Below are positions 10,698 to 18,992 of a stretch of 64,000 nucleotides of DNA, piece by piece. Origin of the DNA: Stutzerimonas stutzeri (lineage in GTDB: Bacteria > Pseudomonadota > Gammaproteobacteria > Pseudomonadales > Pseudomonadaceae); the NCBI RefSeq assembly GCF_000952685.1, contig NZ_JYHV01000034.1, forward strand, positions 62,001-126,000, read 5' to 3'. The notes under the pieces were generated by a model. The model was given only the letters and a program-made list of their open reading frames with translations, had not been told where the DNA came from and did not search any database. Numbering within the stretch: position 1 is the stretch's first letter; each line of letters opens with the position of its first letter. The position numbers were made by a program, and so were the translations under genes.

Positions 10698-11735
10698 ATG
10701 GAACGGCGCCAACTCGGCCGCACTGAATTGAAAGTCAGCTCGCTGTGCCTGGGCAGCATGACCTGGGGCGAGCAAAATAATCAGGATCAGGCGTTCGCGC
10801 AGCTTGATCGCGCCAAGGCCGCAGGCATCAACTTCATCGATACCGCCGAAATGTATCCGGTGCCACCGCGCGCGGAGACCTACGCCACTACAGAGCGCTA
10901 CATCGGCAACTACTTTAAGGCCCGTGGAAACCGTGCGGACTGGATACTGGCCAGCAAAATTGCCGGGCCTGGCAACGGTATCAGCCACATCCGTGACGGC
11001 CAGTTGAAAATGAACCGCAAGCATATTGTCGCAGCGCTGGACGCGAGCCTGCAGCGCCTGCAGACGGACTGGATCGACCTATATCAATTGCATTGGCCGG
11101 AACGCACCACCAACTTCTTCGGCCAGCTCGGCTACCGTCACCAAGAGCAGGATTTTACGCCGTTCGAGGAAACCCTTGAGGCGCTCGATGAGCAGGTAAA
11201 GGCTGGAAAAATCCGCCACATCGGGCTCTCGAACGAAACCCCATGGGGCACCATGAAGTTTTTGCAGCTTGCAGAATCCAGAGGCTGGCCGCGCGCCGTT
11301 TCCATCCAGAATCCTTATAACCTTCTCAACCGATCCTTCGAGGTCGGCCTGGCCGAAATCGCCATTCGCGAGCAGTGTGGTCTGCTGGCGTATTCACCGC
11401 TAGCCTTCGGCATGCTCAGTGGCAAATACGAGCAAGGAGCGCGGCCGGCCGGCGCGCGAATCACGCTGTTCAGCCGCTTTGCACGTTACCTAAATCCCCA
11501 GGCGCAAACGGCCTGCTCTCGCTATGTAGCGCTGGCACGGCAACATAACCTGGATCCGGCCCAGATGGCCTTGGCATACGTGACCCAGCAGCCCTTCGTT
11601 ACCAGTAATATCATTGGCGCCACTTCACTCGAACAGCTGGATAGCAACATCGCGAGCATTGAGCTGCGACTGCCAGTCGAGATACTCGAAGCCATAGAAG
11701 CTATTCACACCGAGCAACCCAACCCCGCCCCTTGA
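10698..11735 (+). CDS. NADP(H)-dependent aldo-keto reductase, Tas-like
   Basis: The 345-residue protein is a TIM-barrel aldo-keto reductase of the Tas/YajO type. It starts MERRQLGRTELKVSSLCLGSMTWGEQN; the tetrad is visible as Asp and Tyr in FIDTAEMYP, Lys in LASKIAGPG and His in YQLHWPE. The QNPYNLLNR, LLAYSPLAFGMLSGKY and IIGATSLEQLDSNI segments build the cofactor pocket. The physiological substrate cannot be told from sequence. It stands alone with its own Shine-Dalgarno-like AAGGA upstream. Confidence 0.88.
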   Translation: MERRQLGRTELKVSSLCLGSMTWGEQNNQDQAFAQLDRAKAAGINFIDTAEMYPVPPRAETYATTERYIGNYFKARGNRADWILASKIAGPGNGISHIRDGQLKMNRKHIVAALDASLQRLQTDWIDLYQLHWPERTTNFFGQLGYRHQEQDFTPFEETLEALDEQVKAGKIRHIGLSNETPWGTMKFLQLAESRGWPRAVSIQNPYNLLNRSFEVGLAEIAIREQCGLLAYSPLAFGMLSGKYEQGARPAGARITLFSRFARYLNPQAQTACSRYVALARQHNLDPAQMALAYVTQQPFVTSNIIGATSLEQLDSNIASIELRLPVEILEAIEAIHTEQPNPAP

Positions 11736-11840
11736 GTAACCCCGGAGCAACCGGTCGCATGTAGTGCGGAGGTCGAAATAGCGCCCGCAGCGGCGCCACC
11801 ATGACCACCGGAGTCAACCCCGCCGCGAGGAGACTTGAAG

Positions 11841-12533
11841 ATGATCGCCGCAGAACTGCTCGCCTCCTCCAGCTTATTGCTAGGCTGGTTGCTCTATGGA
11901 GCCGGATTGGCCCTGGCCTGCCTGCGGGCACCCTGGGTGGAGCTGTTCAGCGACAGCCGTCGTCAGCATCTGTTGTTCGGCGCGATATTGGCGATCTTCC
12001 TGCTTTGGCTGGTTCGCCGGGACTTCGACTCCGGGCTGTCCTTCCATTTCATAGGATTGACAGCCGTTACGCTGCTACTAGACTGGCCACTGGCAATTCT
12101 GGCCGCTTTTGTCGCCCAGCTTGGCCTGACCATAACCGGCCACCAACAGCTCGAAGCCCTCGGCCTGAACGGCGTACTGCTCGTGCTGATACCGGTTACG
12201 GTGACAGAGCTCTGTGCGATTGCAGTCGAACGCACTCAGCCGCGCAACCTCTTCGTCTACATCTTCTTTTCCGGATTCTTTGCAGCCGGCCTCGCGGCGC
12301 TTCTCTGCATACTGGCCGGATTGGGGGTTCTGCTGGCTGACGGTCGCTACCCGATGCCACCCTGGTTGGACGACTTCGCAGGCTATATCTGGCTGGTGAT
12401 GTTTCCCGAGGCGTTCATCAATGGAACCGTCGTTAGCGCACTGGTCGTGTTCTATCCAGATTGGATGGAAACGTTCAATCGCAGCCGCTATTTGCAGGCG
12501 CCCTGGAAGGACGACAACAACAAACAGGCTTGA
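11841..12533 (+). CDS. Integral membrane protein, COG3235 / energy-coupling-factor permease-like
   Basis: ATG 11841 with AGGAG eight bases upstream gives 230 residues; a TTG at 11835 is too close to the ribosome site. About six to seven hydrophobic helices run through the chain, with a conserved-looking LVLIPVTVTELCAIAVERTQPRNLFVYIF segment and a polar C-terminal tail of charged residues. Such proteins are often named 'energy-coupling factor ABC transporter permease' by distant CbiM-like similarity, but no ECF ATPase or substrate component is nearby, so transport of a metal or vitamin is a guess. It converges on yacG. Confidence 0.6.
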   Translation: MIAAELLASSSLLLGWLLYGAGLALACLRAPWVELFSDSRRQHLLFGAILAIFLLWLVRRDFDSGLSFHFIGLTAVTLLLDWPLAILAAFVAQLGLTITGHQQLEALGLNGVLLVLIPVTVTELCAIAVERTQPRNLFVYIFFSGFFAAGLAALLCILAGLGVLLADGRYPMPPWLDDFAGYIWLVMFPEAFINGTVVSALVVFYPDWMETFNRSRYLQAPWKDDNNKQA

Positions 12534-12589
12534 GCTGACCAGATACTGCAACCAGCCAAAATGGCAACCCGCCCTGCCAGGCGCCTCGC

Positions 12590-12787
12590 TCAGTGTTGGC
12601 GCGGCGGCTTATCCTCGGAAAACAAATCATCTTCAAGGTCATTGCCTGGAATCGCATGCTCTTCCGAAGCCCAGGCGCCGAGATCGATCAATTTGCAGCG
12701 CTCCGAACAGAACGGCCGACTCGGGCTTTTCACGCTCCACTCAACCGGCGCGCCACAAGTCGGGCATTCGACAACCGTACTACTCAT
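12590..12787 (-). CDS. yacG: YacG, zinc-binding DNA gyrase inhibitor
   Basis: A 65-residue protein with four zinc ligands, Cys8-x2-Cys11 and Cys27-x3-Cys31 (CPTCG, FCSERC), then [16 protein letters not shown] and an acidic tail. In E. coli YacG binds GyrB and blocks DNA binding. Its start overlaps the coaE stop by four bases (ATGA), and it ends the pilBCD-coaE-yacG series. Confidence 0.95.
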   Translation of the reverse strand: MSSTVVECPTCGAPVEWSVKSPSRPFCSERCKLIDLGAWASEEHAIPGNDLEDDLFSEDKPPRQH

Positions 12788-13392
12788 TCCTGACCTCCTC
12801 GTAGCGTCAGATAGAAATTATGCAGACGCTCCACCTCGTTTCTTAACCACGCCATATCGCGATCGTTGACCAGCACATCGTCGGCGTGCTGCAAGCGCTC
12901 TTCGCGACTGGCTTGGACCTTGAGAATGGCCCGAATCTGCGCCTCGCTGGACTGATCACGCCGGACAGCACGCTCCAACTGCAATGCTTCAGGCACGTCG
13001 ACCAGCAGCACGCGATCGACCTGGCGATACTGACCGGACTCCACCAGTAGCGGAGAGACCATGATGGCGTAAGGAGAGGTGGCCCGCGCGAGATGCTCAG
13101 CGACTTCCTGACGAATCAGCGGATGCAGTAGCGCCTCAAGCCACTTGCGTTGTTCCGGCTCGCGGAACACCAGCTCACGCAGCACTGCCCGGTCCAGACT
13201 GCCATCAGCGGCCAGAACGGTCTCGCCAAAACGTCCGGCGATCTCCCTCAGCGCAGGTCTGCCGGGCTCAACGACCCAGCGCGCAGCCTGATCGGCATCG
13301 ACCCAATGCACGCCGAGCCTGCCGAACTCGTCCACCACAGCGCTCTTGCCGCTGCCAATGCCCCCCGTTAAACCAAGCACCCAAGGCTTCAT
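12784..13392 (-). CDS. coaE: Dephospho-CoA kinase
   Basis: ATG 13392 gives 202 residues, [20 protein letters not shown]..., with the P-loop at residues 7-17, the [13 protein letters not shown] substrate segment and a helical lid. It phosphorylates the 3'-OH of dephospho-CoA in the last step of CoA synthesis. A long upstream open frame to 13842 runs through a repeat region and is not part of the gene. Co-directional with pilD but separated from it by about 500 bases of repeats. Confidence 0.96.
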   Translation of the reverse strand: MKPWVLGLTGGIGSGKSAVVDEFGRLGVHWVDADQAARWVVEPGRPALREIAGRFGETVLAADGSLDRAVLRELVFREPEQRKWLEALLHPLIRQEVAEHLARATSPYAIMVSPLLVESGQYRQVDRVLLVDVPEALQLERAVRRDQSSEAQIRAILKVQASREERLQHADDVLVNDRDMAWLRNEVERLHNFYLTLRGGQE

Positions 13393-13504
13393 CACGTACC
13401 GCCCAAACCCGGAAAACGACGCGCAGTAGTAACGCCTGAAAAGCGAGGATGCAAGCGCAAGGGCCACACATGCCCGATTCAGCGACCAACATCGGCCCAC
13501 CTCG

Positions 13505-13860
13505 GGGCGATGCTTCTGGCTTTGTGGGGAACTTGCCCCGGAGCGAAGCTCTTTGGCTTTCTGGTGGGGGCCCGCCCTCGGGGCGAAGCCTTTGGCTTTA
13601 TTGTGGGAGGCCCGACCCAGGACGAAGCCCTGGGCTGCGCACCGGCAGAAAACCCGCTTTCGCCGCGGGGCGCGCCTCCTACGAAAAGCAGGTCTGCGCG
13701 ACTCCAGGGCAAAGCTTGTGTCTTTCCTGTGGGAGGCCCACCCTAGGGGTGAAGCTTTTGCGTCCTTGTGGGAGGCCCGACCCGGGGCGAAGCTCTGAAC
13801 TGCGCACCGGCAGAAAACCCGCTTTCGCCGCGGGGGGCGCACCCCGCGAAAAGCAGTGGG
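13505..13860. repeat. Tandem GC-rich palindromic repeat cluster, REP-like, between coaE and pilD
   Basis: Within 13393-13896 there is no gene. A roughly 90-base unit occurs twice as direct copies, 13601-13690 and 13766-13855, nearly identical in the middle (both share GCGCACCGGCAGAAAACCC and CGCTTTCGCCGCGGGG). Shorter pieces of the pattern 'TGTGGGAGGCCC...GGGCGAAGC' recur at about 13521, 13560 and 13729. Each unit can fold into GC-rich stems. Related single copies occur upstream of the pilin at 17874 and 18035. Confidence 0.75.
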
Positions 13861-13896
13861 CGCGGGACTTGATTTCGTTTTGTAGGATATCCGCCC

Positions 13897-14760
13897 TCAG
13901 AGCCTGGCGAACTGCAGATAGCTCGATGTGATCTGGTCGCCCCATAGCAACGCGATCCAGCCGGCAATAGCCAGATAGGGGCCGAAGGGAATCGCCGTGC
14001 CGATATCGGCCTTCTGCATACGCAGCATGATGGTCCCCAGCACCGCGCCCACCACGGACGACAGCAGAATGGTCAACGGCAGTACCTGCCAGCCGCCCCA
14101 GGCTCCCAGCATGGCCAGCAACTTGAAGTCCCCGTAGCCCATGCCCTCCTTGCCGGTCACCAGCTTGAACAACCAGTACACCGACCACAGGCTGAGATAC
14201 CCGGCAATCGCCCCCCAAAGCGCGTCAGGCAACGTAGCGAACAGCCCGAACTGATTGACGATCAACCCCATCCAAAGCAGCGGCAGCACGATGGAATCAG
14301 GCAGCAGCTGGTGATCGACGTCGATCATGCTCATCGCCAGCAACCCCCAGGTCAACAGCAACATCGCACCAGCCTGCCAGGAAAAACCGAAGTGCCAGGC
14401 GACATAGGCGGACAACAGCCCACAGAGCAGTTCGATAAGCGGGTAGCGTCTACTGATTGGTGCCCTGCACGAGGAGCATTTGCCGCGCAGCGCCAGCCAA
14501 CTCACCAACGGGATGTTCTCCCACGGACGAATCTCGTGATCGCAATGGGGGCAATGGGAATTTGGAAGGATCAGATTAAACGTCGTGGATGACTCGGCAG
14601 GTAAATCAAGAAACTCTCGAGCCTGAGCGCGCCAATCTCGCTGCATCATGATCGGCAGGCGATGGATCACCACATTCAGAAAGCTGCCGACTAACAGACC
14701 CAGCACAAGCGCGCATAAAACAAAGGCCAGCGTGTTGCTGGCCAGAACGTCGAAAATCAT
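13897..14760 (-). CDS. pilD: PilD, type IV prepilin peptidase and N-methyltransferase
   Basis: ATG 14760 starts a 287-residue polytopic membrane protein. The cytoplasmic methylation domain has the zinc cysteines CPHC and CSSC; the two aspartyl protease residues are in MSMIDVDHQLLPD and in GMGYGDFK. It removes the leader before the +1 Phe of prepilins and methylates the new N-terminus, serving both type IV pili and type II secretion. Here its clients include the short pilins at 18243 and 18993. Four bases downstream of pilC. Confidence 0.97.
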   Translation of the reverse strand: MIFDVLASNTLAFVLCALVLGLLVGSFLNVVIHRLPIMMQRDWRAQAREFLDLPAESSTTFNLILPNSHCPHCDHEIRPWENIPLVSWLALRGKCSSCRAPISRRYPLIELLCGLLSAYVAWHFGFSWQAGAMLLLTWGLLAMSMIDVDHQLLPDSIVLPLLWMGLIVNQFGLFATLPDALWGAIAGYLSLWSVYWLFKLVTGKEGMGYGDFKLLAMLGAWGGWQVLPLTILLSSVVGAVLGTIMLRMQKADIGTAIPFGPYLAIAGWIALLWGDQITSSYLQFARL

Positions 14761-14764
14761 CAGT

Positions 14765-15985
14765 TTATCCGACCACACTGCCGAGCTGGAATATAGGCAG
14801 GTACATTGCAATGATTAGGCCACCAACAAGCACGCCCAGCACCGCCATGATCAGTGGCTCCATTAGGGTCGTGAGGTTGTCGACCATGTTGTCGACTTCG
14901 TCTTCGTAGAAGCTAGCGACCTTGTCTAGCATCTCATCCAGCGACCCCGACTCCTCACCAATGGCGGTCATCTGGATAGCCATTGATGGGAAAACCCCGG
15001 TCGTCCTCATTGAGAAATTCAACTGCACGCCTGACGATACGTCGTTACGTATCTTAACTACGGCATTGCGGAACACAACGTTACCGGTAGCCCCACCAAC
15101 TGAATCCAGCGCATCGACCAATGGGACTCCTGCTGCGAATGTGGTCGACAACGTCCGCGCATAGCGAGCCACTACTGCCTTGTACATAATGTCGCCAACG
15201 ATTGGCGTTTTTAGAAGCCCCCGATCGAGCGCGTCGCGGAATTTCTCCGACCGCTTGTAGCTGTGCTTGAACAGAAAAGCTGCAGCGAACAGGCCGATTA
15301 ATACAAGGTACCACCATTCCTGCAACCATCGGGAAAGCCCAACCACCATCTGCGTAAAAGCCGGCAACTCGGCGCCAAACCCTTCAAACACGCTCTCGAA
15401 CTGCGGCACGACCTTGATCAATAGGATAGCCGATACGATGATCGCCACGACGATGACCGCTATGGGATAGGTCATCGCTTTCTTGATTTTTGCCTTTAGC
15501 TGTTCTGTCTTTTCTTTGTAAGTCGCCACACGATCCAATAGGGTTTCTAGCGCACCGGACTGCTCACCGGACTCCACCAGGTTGCAATAAAGGTCATCGA
15601 AGTATTGCGGCTTCTTGCGCAGCGAACCGGCAAAGCTGTTACCGGCAGCGACCTCTTGCTTCACCTCATCAACCAACTTGCGCATATTGGGATTGTCAAA
15701 GCCCTCACCAATGATGTCGAAAGACTGAAGCAGCGGCACACCCGCCTTCATCATGGTCGCCATCTGCCGGGTAAACAGCGCGATGTCCATGGGTTTGATC
15801 TTTTTACCAGCGCTGAACAGCGAGACCGCTTTCTTGCGCACCTTGAGCGGATTGATGCCCTGCTTGCGGAGTTGCGCCTTGATCAGGGCAGGGCTTTGAC
15901 CGGAAAGCTCACCTTTGATCTTGCTGCCCCTGCGGTCAGTCCCTTCCCAGGTGAACACACTGGTTTTCAACGCTTTTTCCGCCAT
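14765..15985 (-). CDS. pilC: PilC, type IV pilus inner-membrane platform protein
   Basis: 406 residues with the two GspF/PilC repeats: FTRQMATMMKAGVPLLQSFDIIGEG with a following membrane segment, and YARTLSTTFAAGVPLVDALDSVGGATGN with the C-terminal anchor FQLGSVVG. PilC couples the motor ATPases PilB and PilT to pilin extraction. Length is standard. Two bases separate it from the pilB stop. Confidence 0.97.
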   Translation of the reverse strand: MAEKALKTSVFTWEGTDRRGSKIKGELSGQSPALIKAQLRKQGINPLKVRKKAVSLFSAGKKIKPMDIALFTRQMATMMKAGVPLLQSFDIIGEGFDNPNMRKLVDEVKQEVAAGNSFAGSLRKKPQYFDDLYCNLVESGEQSGALETLLDRVATYKEKTEQLKAKIKKAMTYPIAVIVVAIIVSAILLIKVVPQFESVFEGFGAELPAFTQMVVGLSRWLQEWWYLVLIGLFAAAFLFKHSYKRSEKFRDALDRGLLKTPIVGDIMYKAVVARYARTLSTTFAAGVPLVDALDSVGGATGNVVFRNAVVKIRNDVSSGVQLNFSMRTTGVFPSMAIQMTAIGEESGSLDEMLDKVASFYEDEVDNMVDNLTTLMEPLIMAVLGVLVGGLIIAMYLPIFQLGSVVG

Positions 15986-15987
15986 GG

Positions 15988-17694
15988 TTAATCCTTGGTC
16001 ACGCGGTTGACTTCTTCCAGACTGGTAATGCCATTCATGGCTTTGACCAGACCGGAAATGCGCAAATCATTGAAACCATCTTTGCGCGCCTGAATGGCGA
16101 TATCGATGGAGTTGCCTTCCTCCATGATAAGCCGCTGCAGGGCAGGCGTGATTTTAACCACTTCATAAATACCGACACGGCCCTTGTATCCGCCATTGCA
16201 ATTGTCGCAACCCACCGGACCATAGAGCTGAAATGTGCCGATCTTCTCTTCTGGGATTCCTTCCTTCAAAAGCGCCTCACGCGGCACCTCGACTTCTTTT
16301 TTACAGCCAGAGCAAAGCTTACGAGCGAGCCGCTGGGCGATGATCAGATTGACGGAGGTAGCAATATTGAACGCTGGCACGCCCATGTTGCGCAGACGGG
16401 TAAGTGTTTCCGCCGCACTGTTGGTGTGAAGCGTGGACATCACCATATGCCCCGTCTGGGCGGCCTTGACGGCGATTTCAGCGGTCTCGAGATCGCGGAT
16501 CTCCCCCACCATGATGATGTCCGGATCTTGGCGCAGGAAAGCACGAAGCGCCTGAGCGAAGTCCATTCCCTGACGCGGGTTGACGTTGACCTGATTGATA
16601 CCTTCAAGGTTGATCTCCACCGGATCCTCGGCTGTGGAGATATTCACGTCGACGGTATTAAGAATATTCAGACCGGTATACAGAGACACCGTCTTGCCTG
16701 AGCCGGTCGGCCCGGTGACAAGGATCATTCCCTGCGGCTGCTTTAGCGCGGTCAGATAGAGTTCTTTCTGGTCTTCCTCGTAGCCTAGGGCATCAATGCC
16801 CATCTTCGCGCTGGAGGAATCCAAAATACGCATCACGATTTTCTCGCCCCACAGCGTGGGCAAGCTGTTAACGCGAAAATCGATGGACTTGGTTTTGGAG
16901 ACCTTCATCTTGATCCGGCCGTCCTGCGGCTTGCGCCGCTCAGCGATATCAAGCGCTGCCATGACCTTCAAGCGCGCAGAAATTCGGCTGACTAGTTGAA
17001 CAGGCGGCCTCGCCACTTCGTGCAGGACACCATCGGTGCGAAAGCGAACACGATAGGACTTTTCATAAGGTTCGAAGTGCAGATCCGATGAGCCTCGCTT
17101 GATCGCATCCAGCAGCATCTTATTGACGAAGCGAACCACCGGTGCATCATCGGCTTCGTTATGCTCCCCTTCTTCCTTCTCCGTGGCTCCGCCTGGTATT
17201 TCGACGTCCAACTCATCGAGATCTGAGTCGGTCATGCCGTCCAGAGCGGTATTAGCCGACTCAAACAACTTATCAATGGCGTCGCCGAGCTTGTCGTCTT
17301 CCACCAGCACCGACTCGACCGAAAGCCCGGTATTGAACTGGATATCGCTGATAGCTTGATGATTGGTCGGATCTGAAATAGCCACATACAGCTTATTGCC
17401 GCGACGCTGCAGCGGCAGTGCACGGTGCTGGCGGACCAGCTTCTCGCTGACCAGATCCTTGGGCTGGGTTTCTTTATCCAGCGTACCAAGGTCGAAATAA
17501 GGCACCCCGAACTGCTCACCTGCAACTTCCGTCACCGCCCGGCTTTTGACCAGCTTGTTCTGCACCAGCCAGGAAACCAGCGGCACATGGTTGCGCTGAG
17601 CTTGCTGCTGCGCCTGCAGCGCGACCTTTTCATCAAGCTGGCCGACCAGTACCAACTGGCGAGCCAAGCCACCGAGGGGAGCGTTTTCGTTCAT
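15988..17694 (-). CDS. pilB: PilB, type IV pilus assembly (extension) ATPase
   Basis: 568 residues. The N-terminal MshE-N/GspE-N domain is followed by a linker of acidic residues (about 150-185) and a RecA-like motor with Walker A GPTGSGKT at 328-335, the Asp box, and a VGEIRDLETAEIAVKAAQTGHMVMSTLHTN stretch carrying Walker B and His boxes. The zinc tetracysteine is seen in CSGCKKE...GCDNC. It powers pilus polymerisation. It is divergent from the pilin locus with a 548-base gap. Confidence 0.97.
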   Translation of the reverse strand: MNENAPLGGLARQLVLVGQLDEKVALQAQQQAQRNHVPLVSWLVQNKLVKSRAVTEVAGEQFGVPYFDLGTLDKETQPKDLVSEKLVRQHRALPLQRRGNKLYVAISDPTNHQAISDIQFNTGLSVESVLVEDDKLGDAIDKLFESANTALDGMTDSDLDELDVEIPGGATEKEEGEHNEADDAPVVRFVNKMLLDAIKRGSSDLHFEPYEKSYRVRFRTDGVLHEVARPPVQLVSRISARLKVMAALDIAERRKPQDGRIKMKVSKTKSIDFRVNSLPTLWGEKIVMRILDSSSAKMGIDALGYEEDQKELYLTALKQPQGMILVTGPTGSGKTVSLYTGLNILNTVDVNISTAEDPVEINLEGINQVNVNPRQGMDFAQALRAFLRQDPDIIMVGEIRDLETAEIAVKAAQTGHMVMSTLHTNSAAETLTRLRNMGVPAFNIATSVNLIIAQRLARKLCSGCKKEVEVPREALLKEGIPEEKIGTFQLYGPVGCDNCNGGYKGRVGIYEVVKITPALQRLIMEEGNSIDIAIQARKDGFNDLRISGLVKAMNGITSLEEVNRVTKD

Positions 17695-17769
17695 TGGACT
17701 GCCTATAAAGGCTGGGGAAATGTCGCGCCCTTATAACGCGTTTCCCACCTCGCGCCAAACTCCCAAAAA

Positions 17770-17794
17770 CCAAGTGGCAAATATTGTCACTTGG
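17770..17794. promoter_or_regulatory. Near-perfect palindrome upstream of pilB, possible operator
   Basis: CCAAGTGGCAA at 17770-17780 and TTGTCACTTGG at 17784-17794 form eleven-base arms with one mismatch around three bases, about 75 bases upstream of pilB. AT-rich at its centre, it looks like a dimeric regulator site, but no known regulator was matched. Confidence 0.35.
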
Positions 17795-17873
17795 TGACTG
17801 CATCGGCTCTACGAATAACGCGACCCGCGGTTAACCAGCTGACATCAGTCAGTCGTATAACTCGGCATCTACT

Positions 17874-18060
17874 GTAGGAGGCGCGCCCCGCGCTGAAGGG
17901 AGAGATCATCCCACTTCAGATAAAAAAATCGTCTCGTGGGCTGCCTCCCCGCTGCATCCCAATAGCAGCTCTTAGCGAGCCCCTCCTCCGCGTAACGCCC
18001 GCCCACTGGGCTCCGCCAGCGCTCTCCCTGGTATTGTGGAGACGCGCCCCTGCGGCGAAG
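17874..18060. repeat. Two dispersed GC-rich repeat fragments in the pilB-pilin gap
   Basis: GTAGGAGGCGCGCCCCGCG at 17874-17892 is the reverse complement of a core in the 13505-13860 cluster, and a degenerate relative (GTGGAGACGCGCCCC, then GCGGCGAAGG) lies at about 18036-18060. The rest of 17695-18180 has no gene. Confidence 0.5.
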
Positions 18061-18180
18061 GCACGTTTTACCGTTCCACACTAGGCCAGGCTCCCCCTAC
18101 CCCAAACGAGTAAGCCATTGCAGACCAAAACTTGATTCACCACACAATCCAGCCTCTTAGCCTGCCTACCCTTCCATGCT

Positions 18181-18196
18181 TGGCACAGAAGCTGCT
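18181..18196 (+). promoter_or_regulatory. Sigma-54 (-24/-12) promoter of the short pilin gene
   Basis: TGGCAC at 18181-18186 is followed, after the exact GG-N10-GC spacing, by CTGC at 18192-18195, close to the consensus TGGCAC-N5-TTGC. It lies 47-62 bases before the pilin ATG. Pseudomonas pilA genes are driven by RpoN with PilR; rpoN itself is at 40949. No PilR site was verified. Confidence 0.75.
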
Positions 18197-18242
18197 GCTG
18201 TATTTACAGGTCCAACGACCTCACCAACAAAGGAGCTTTTCA

Positions 18243-18428
18243 ATGAAGTCCATCAAGAAGCAAAAAGGTTTTACCCTGATTGAGTTGATGATTGTGGTTG
18301 CAATCATCGGCATTCTGGCCGCGATCGCCATTCCGCAGTTCAACGAATATCGGGCAAAAGCCAACGACTCCACTGCTCAGGCTGATGTGAAGAACTCCAT
18401 CAGTGTAATGACTGCCGCTCAGCGCTAA
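18243..18428 (+). CDS. Minimal type IV pilin (61 residues), PilA-N-like
   Basis: Starts at ATG 18243 after a strong AAAGGAG. The class III leader MKSIKKQKG precedes [24 protein letters not shown], with the cleavage Gly, Phe+1 and Glu+5 all kept; then [28 protein letters not shown] and stop, so the mature chain is only 52 residues. A normal Pseudomonas PilA is about 140-150 residues with a disulfide-bonded globular domain; here only the N-terminal helix exists. The sequence resembles Geobacter-type short pilins, where the globular part is a separate protein. A cysteine-rich secreted product follows 11 bases downstream. No frameshift remnant of a longer pilin is seen. Identity as a pilin is sure; its role as the major pilin is inferred from the sigma-54 promoter and position. 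Confidence 0.88.
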   Translation: MKSIKKQKGFTLIELMIVVAIIGILAAIAIPQFNEYRAKANDSTAQADVKNSISVMTAAQR

Positions 18429-18439
18429 GGGTGACCTAA

Positions 18440-18895
18440 ATGAAAAAGAATCTTCTGGCTCTGTTTGCTGTTTCCGCTGTTGTATTTGCCTCTTCGGTAA
18501 TGGCTGCCCCCACTGCAATTGAGAGCGGCAATGCTATCGATACTGACGATTGCGCCATTCTAAGCGACACCGTTCGCCTCAACTTATCGAAGGGAGTTCA
18601 TGGAGCGTACAACTGTGACGTGGCTCAAAACGCCATCAACGTTGGCGCATGCCATGAGAGCGGCAGCCGTAGCACTAGTTTGACATGTGCTCAGATTGGA
18701 GTTGATGCTGCCGGCGATCCAGTATTCAACGATCCAGGCTGTGCGGGCCAACCTGCTGGTCATGTTTTAACCGTTACTACCGCAAGTTTTCGCGGCTTCC
18801 GTGCTTCCAGCACCGGCGGTACTGTCGGCGCTCAGTCACTGAGCGCAAATTGCGCGGCTGGCGTGCCTGAAGCTCAGCTGGTTAATTTCCAATAA
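18440..18895 (+). CDS. Secreted six-cysteine protein, candidate pilin globular partner (PilA-C-like)
   Basis: A 151-residue product with a clear Sec signal ([22 protein letters not shown], cleavage after AxA-type MAA) and a mature part with six cysteines at 38, 59, 71, 83, 101 and 138, enough for three disulfides. It has no membrane anchor and is rich in Gly, Ser and Thr in the last third ([19 protein letters not shown]), as in pilin beta-sheet domains. I do not recognise it as a named family. Being 11 bases after the minimal pilin and in the same transcript, it may be the separately made globular domain or a chaperone for the pilin, as PilA-C/Spc is in Geobacter. Other readings are a minor pilus-tip protein or an unrelated exported protein. 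Confidence 0.7.
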   Translation: MKKNLLALFAVSAVVFASSVMAAPTAIESGNAIDTDDCAILSDTVRLNLSKGVHGAYNCDVAQNAINVGACHESGSRSTSLTCAQIGVDAAGDPVFNDPGCAGQPAGHVLTVTTASFRGFRASSTGGTVGAQSLSANCAAGVPEAQLVNFQ

Positions 18896-18923
18896 GCGTA
18901 GCGCTATAAATTCAGAGCGAGAT

Positions 18924-18953
18924 AGGTCGTGGGAAAGATATTTCCCACGACCT
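18924..18953 (+). terminator. Perfect 13-bp hairpin after the pilin-partner pair
   Basis: AGGTCGTGGGAAA (18924-18936) pairs fully with TTTCCCACGACCT (18941-18953) across a four-base GATA loop; only a weak T-rich tract follows. It may terminate most transcripts after the first two genes, or stabilise that mRNA, giving higher output of pilin 1 than of pilin 2. Confidence 0.6.
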
Positions 18954-18992
18954 TTCACTACTTTTCCTAAAGAAATTTGGAATATTTTTTCA

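Noticed and set aside
12784-13842. N-terminal extension of coaE
   Set aside because: The extra 150 residues come from the repeat cluster; the ATG at 13392 gives the normal enzyme.
13449-13931. Several open frames of 75-160 codons in the coaE-pilD gap
   Set aside because: They translate the tandem palindromic repeats in several frames and both strands; no protein family or start signal.
17700-18240. tRNA gene beside the pilin, as often found next to pilA in Pseudomonas
   Set aside because: No cloverleaf with a T-loop GTTCGAATC-type motif was found in this gap or after the pilins.
18243-18895. Short pilin as a frameshifted or disrupted full-length pilA
   Set aside because: The downstream reading frame begins with its own complete signal peptide and the pilin ends with a clean stop; a second intact short pilin of the same length follows, so shortness is not an accident.
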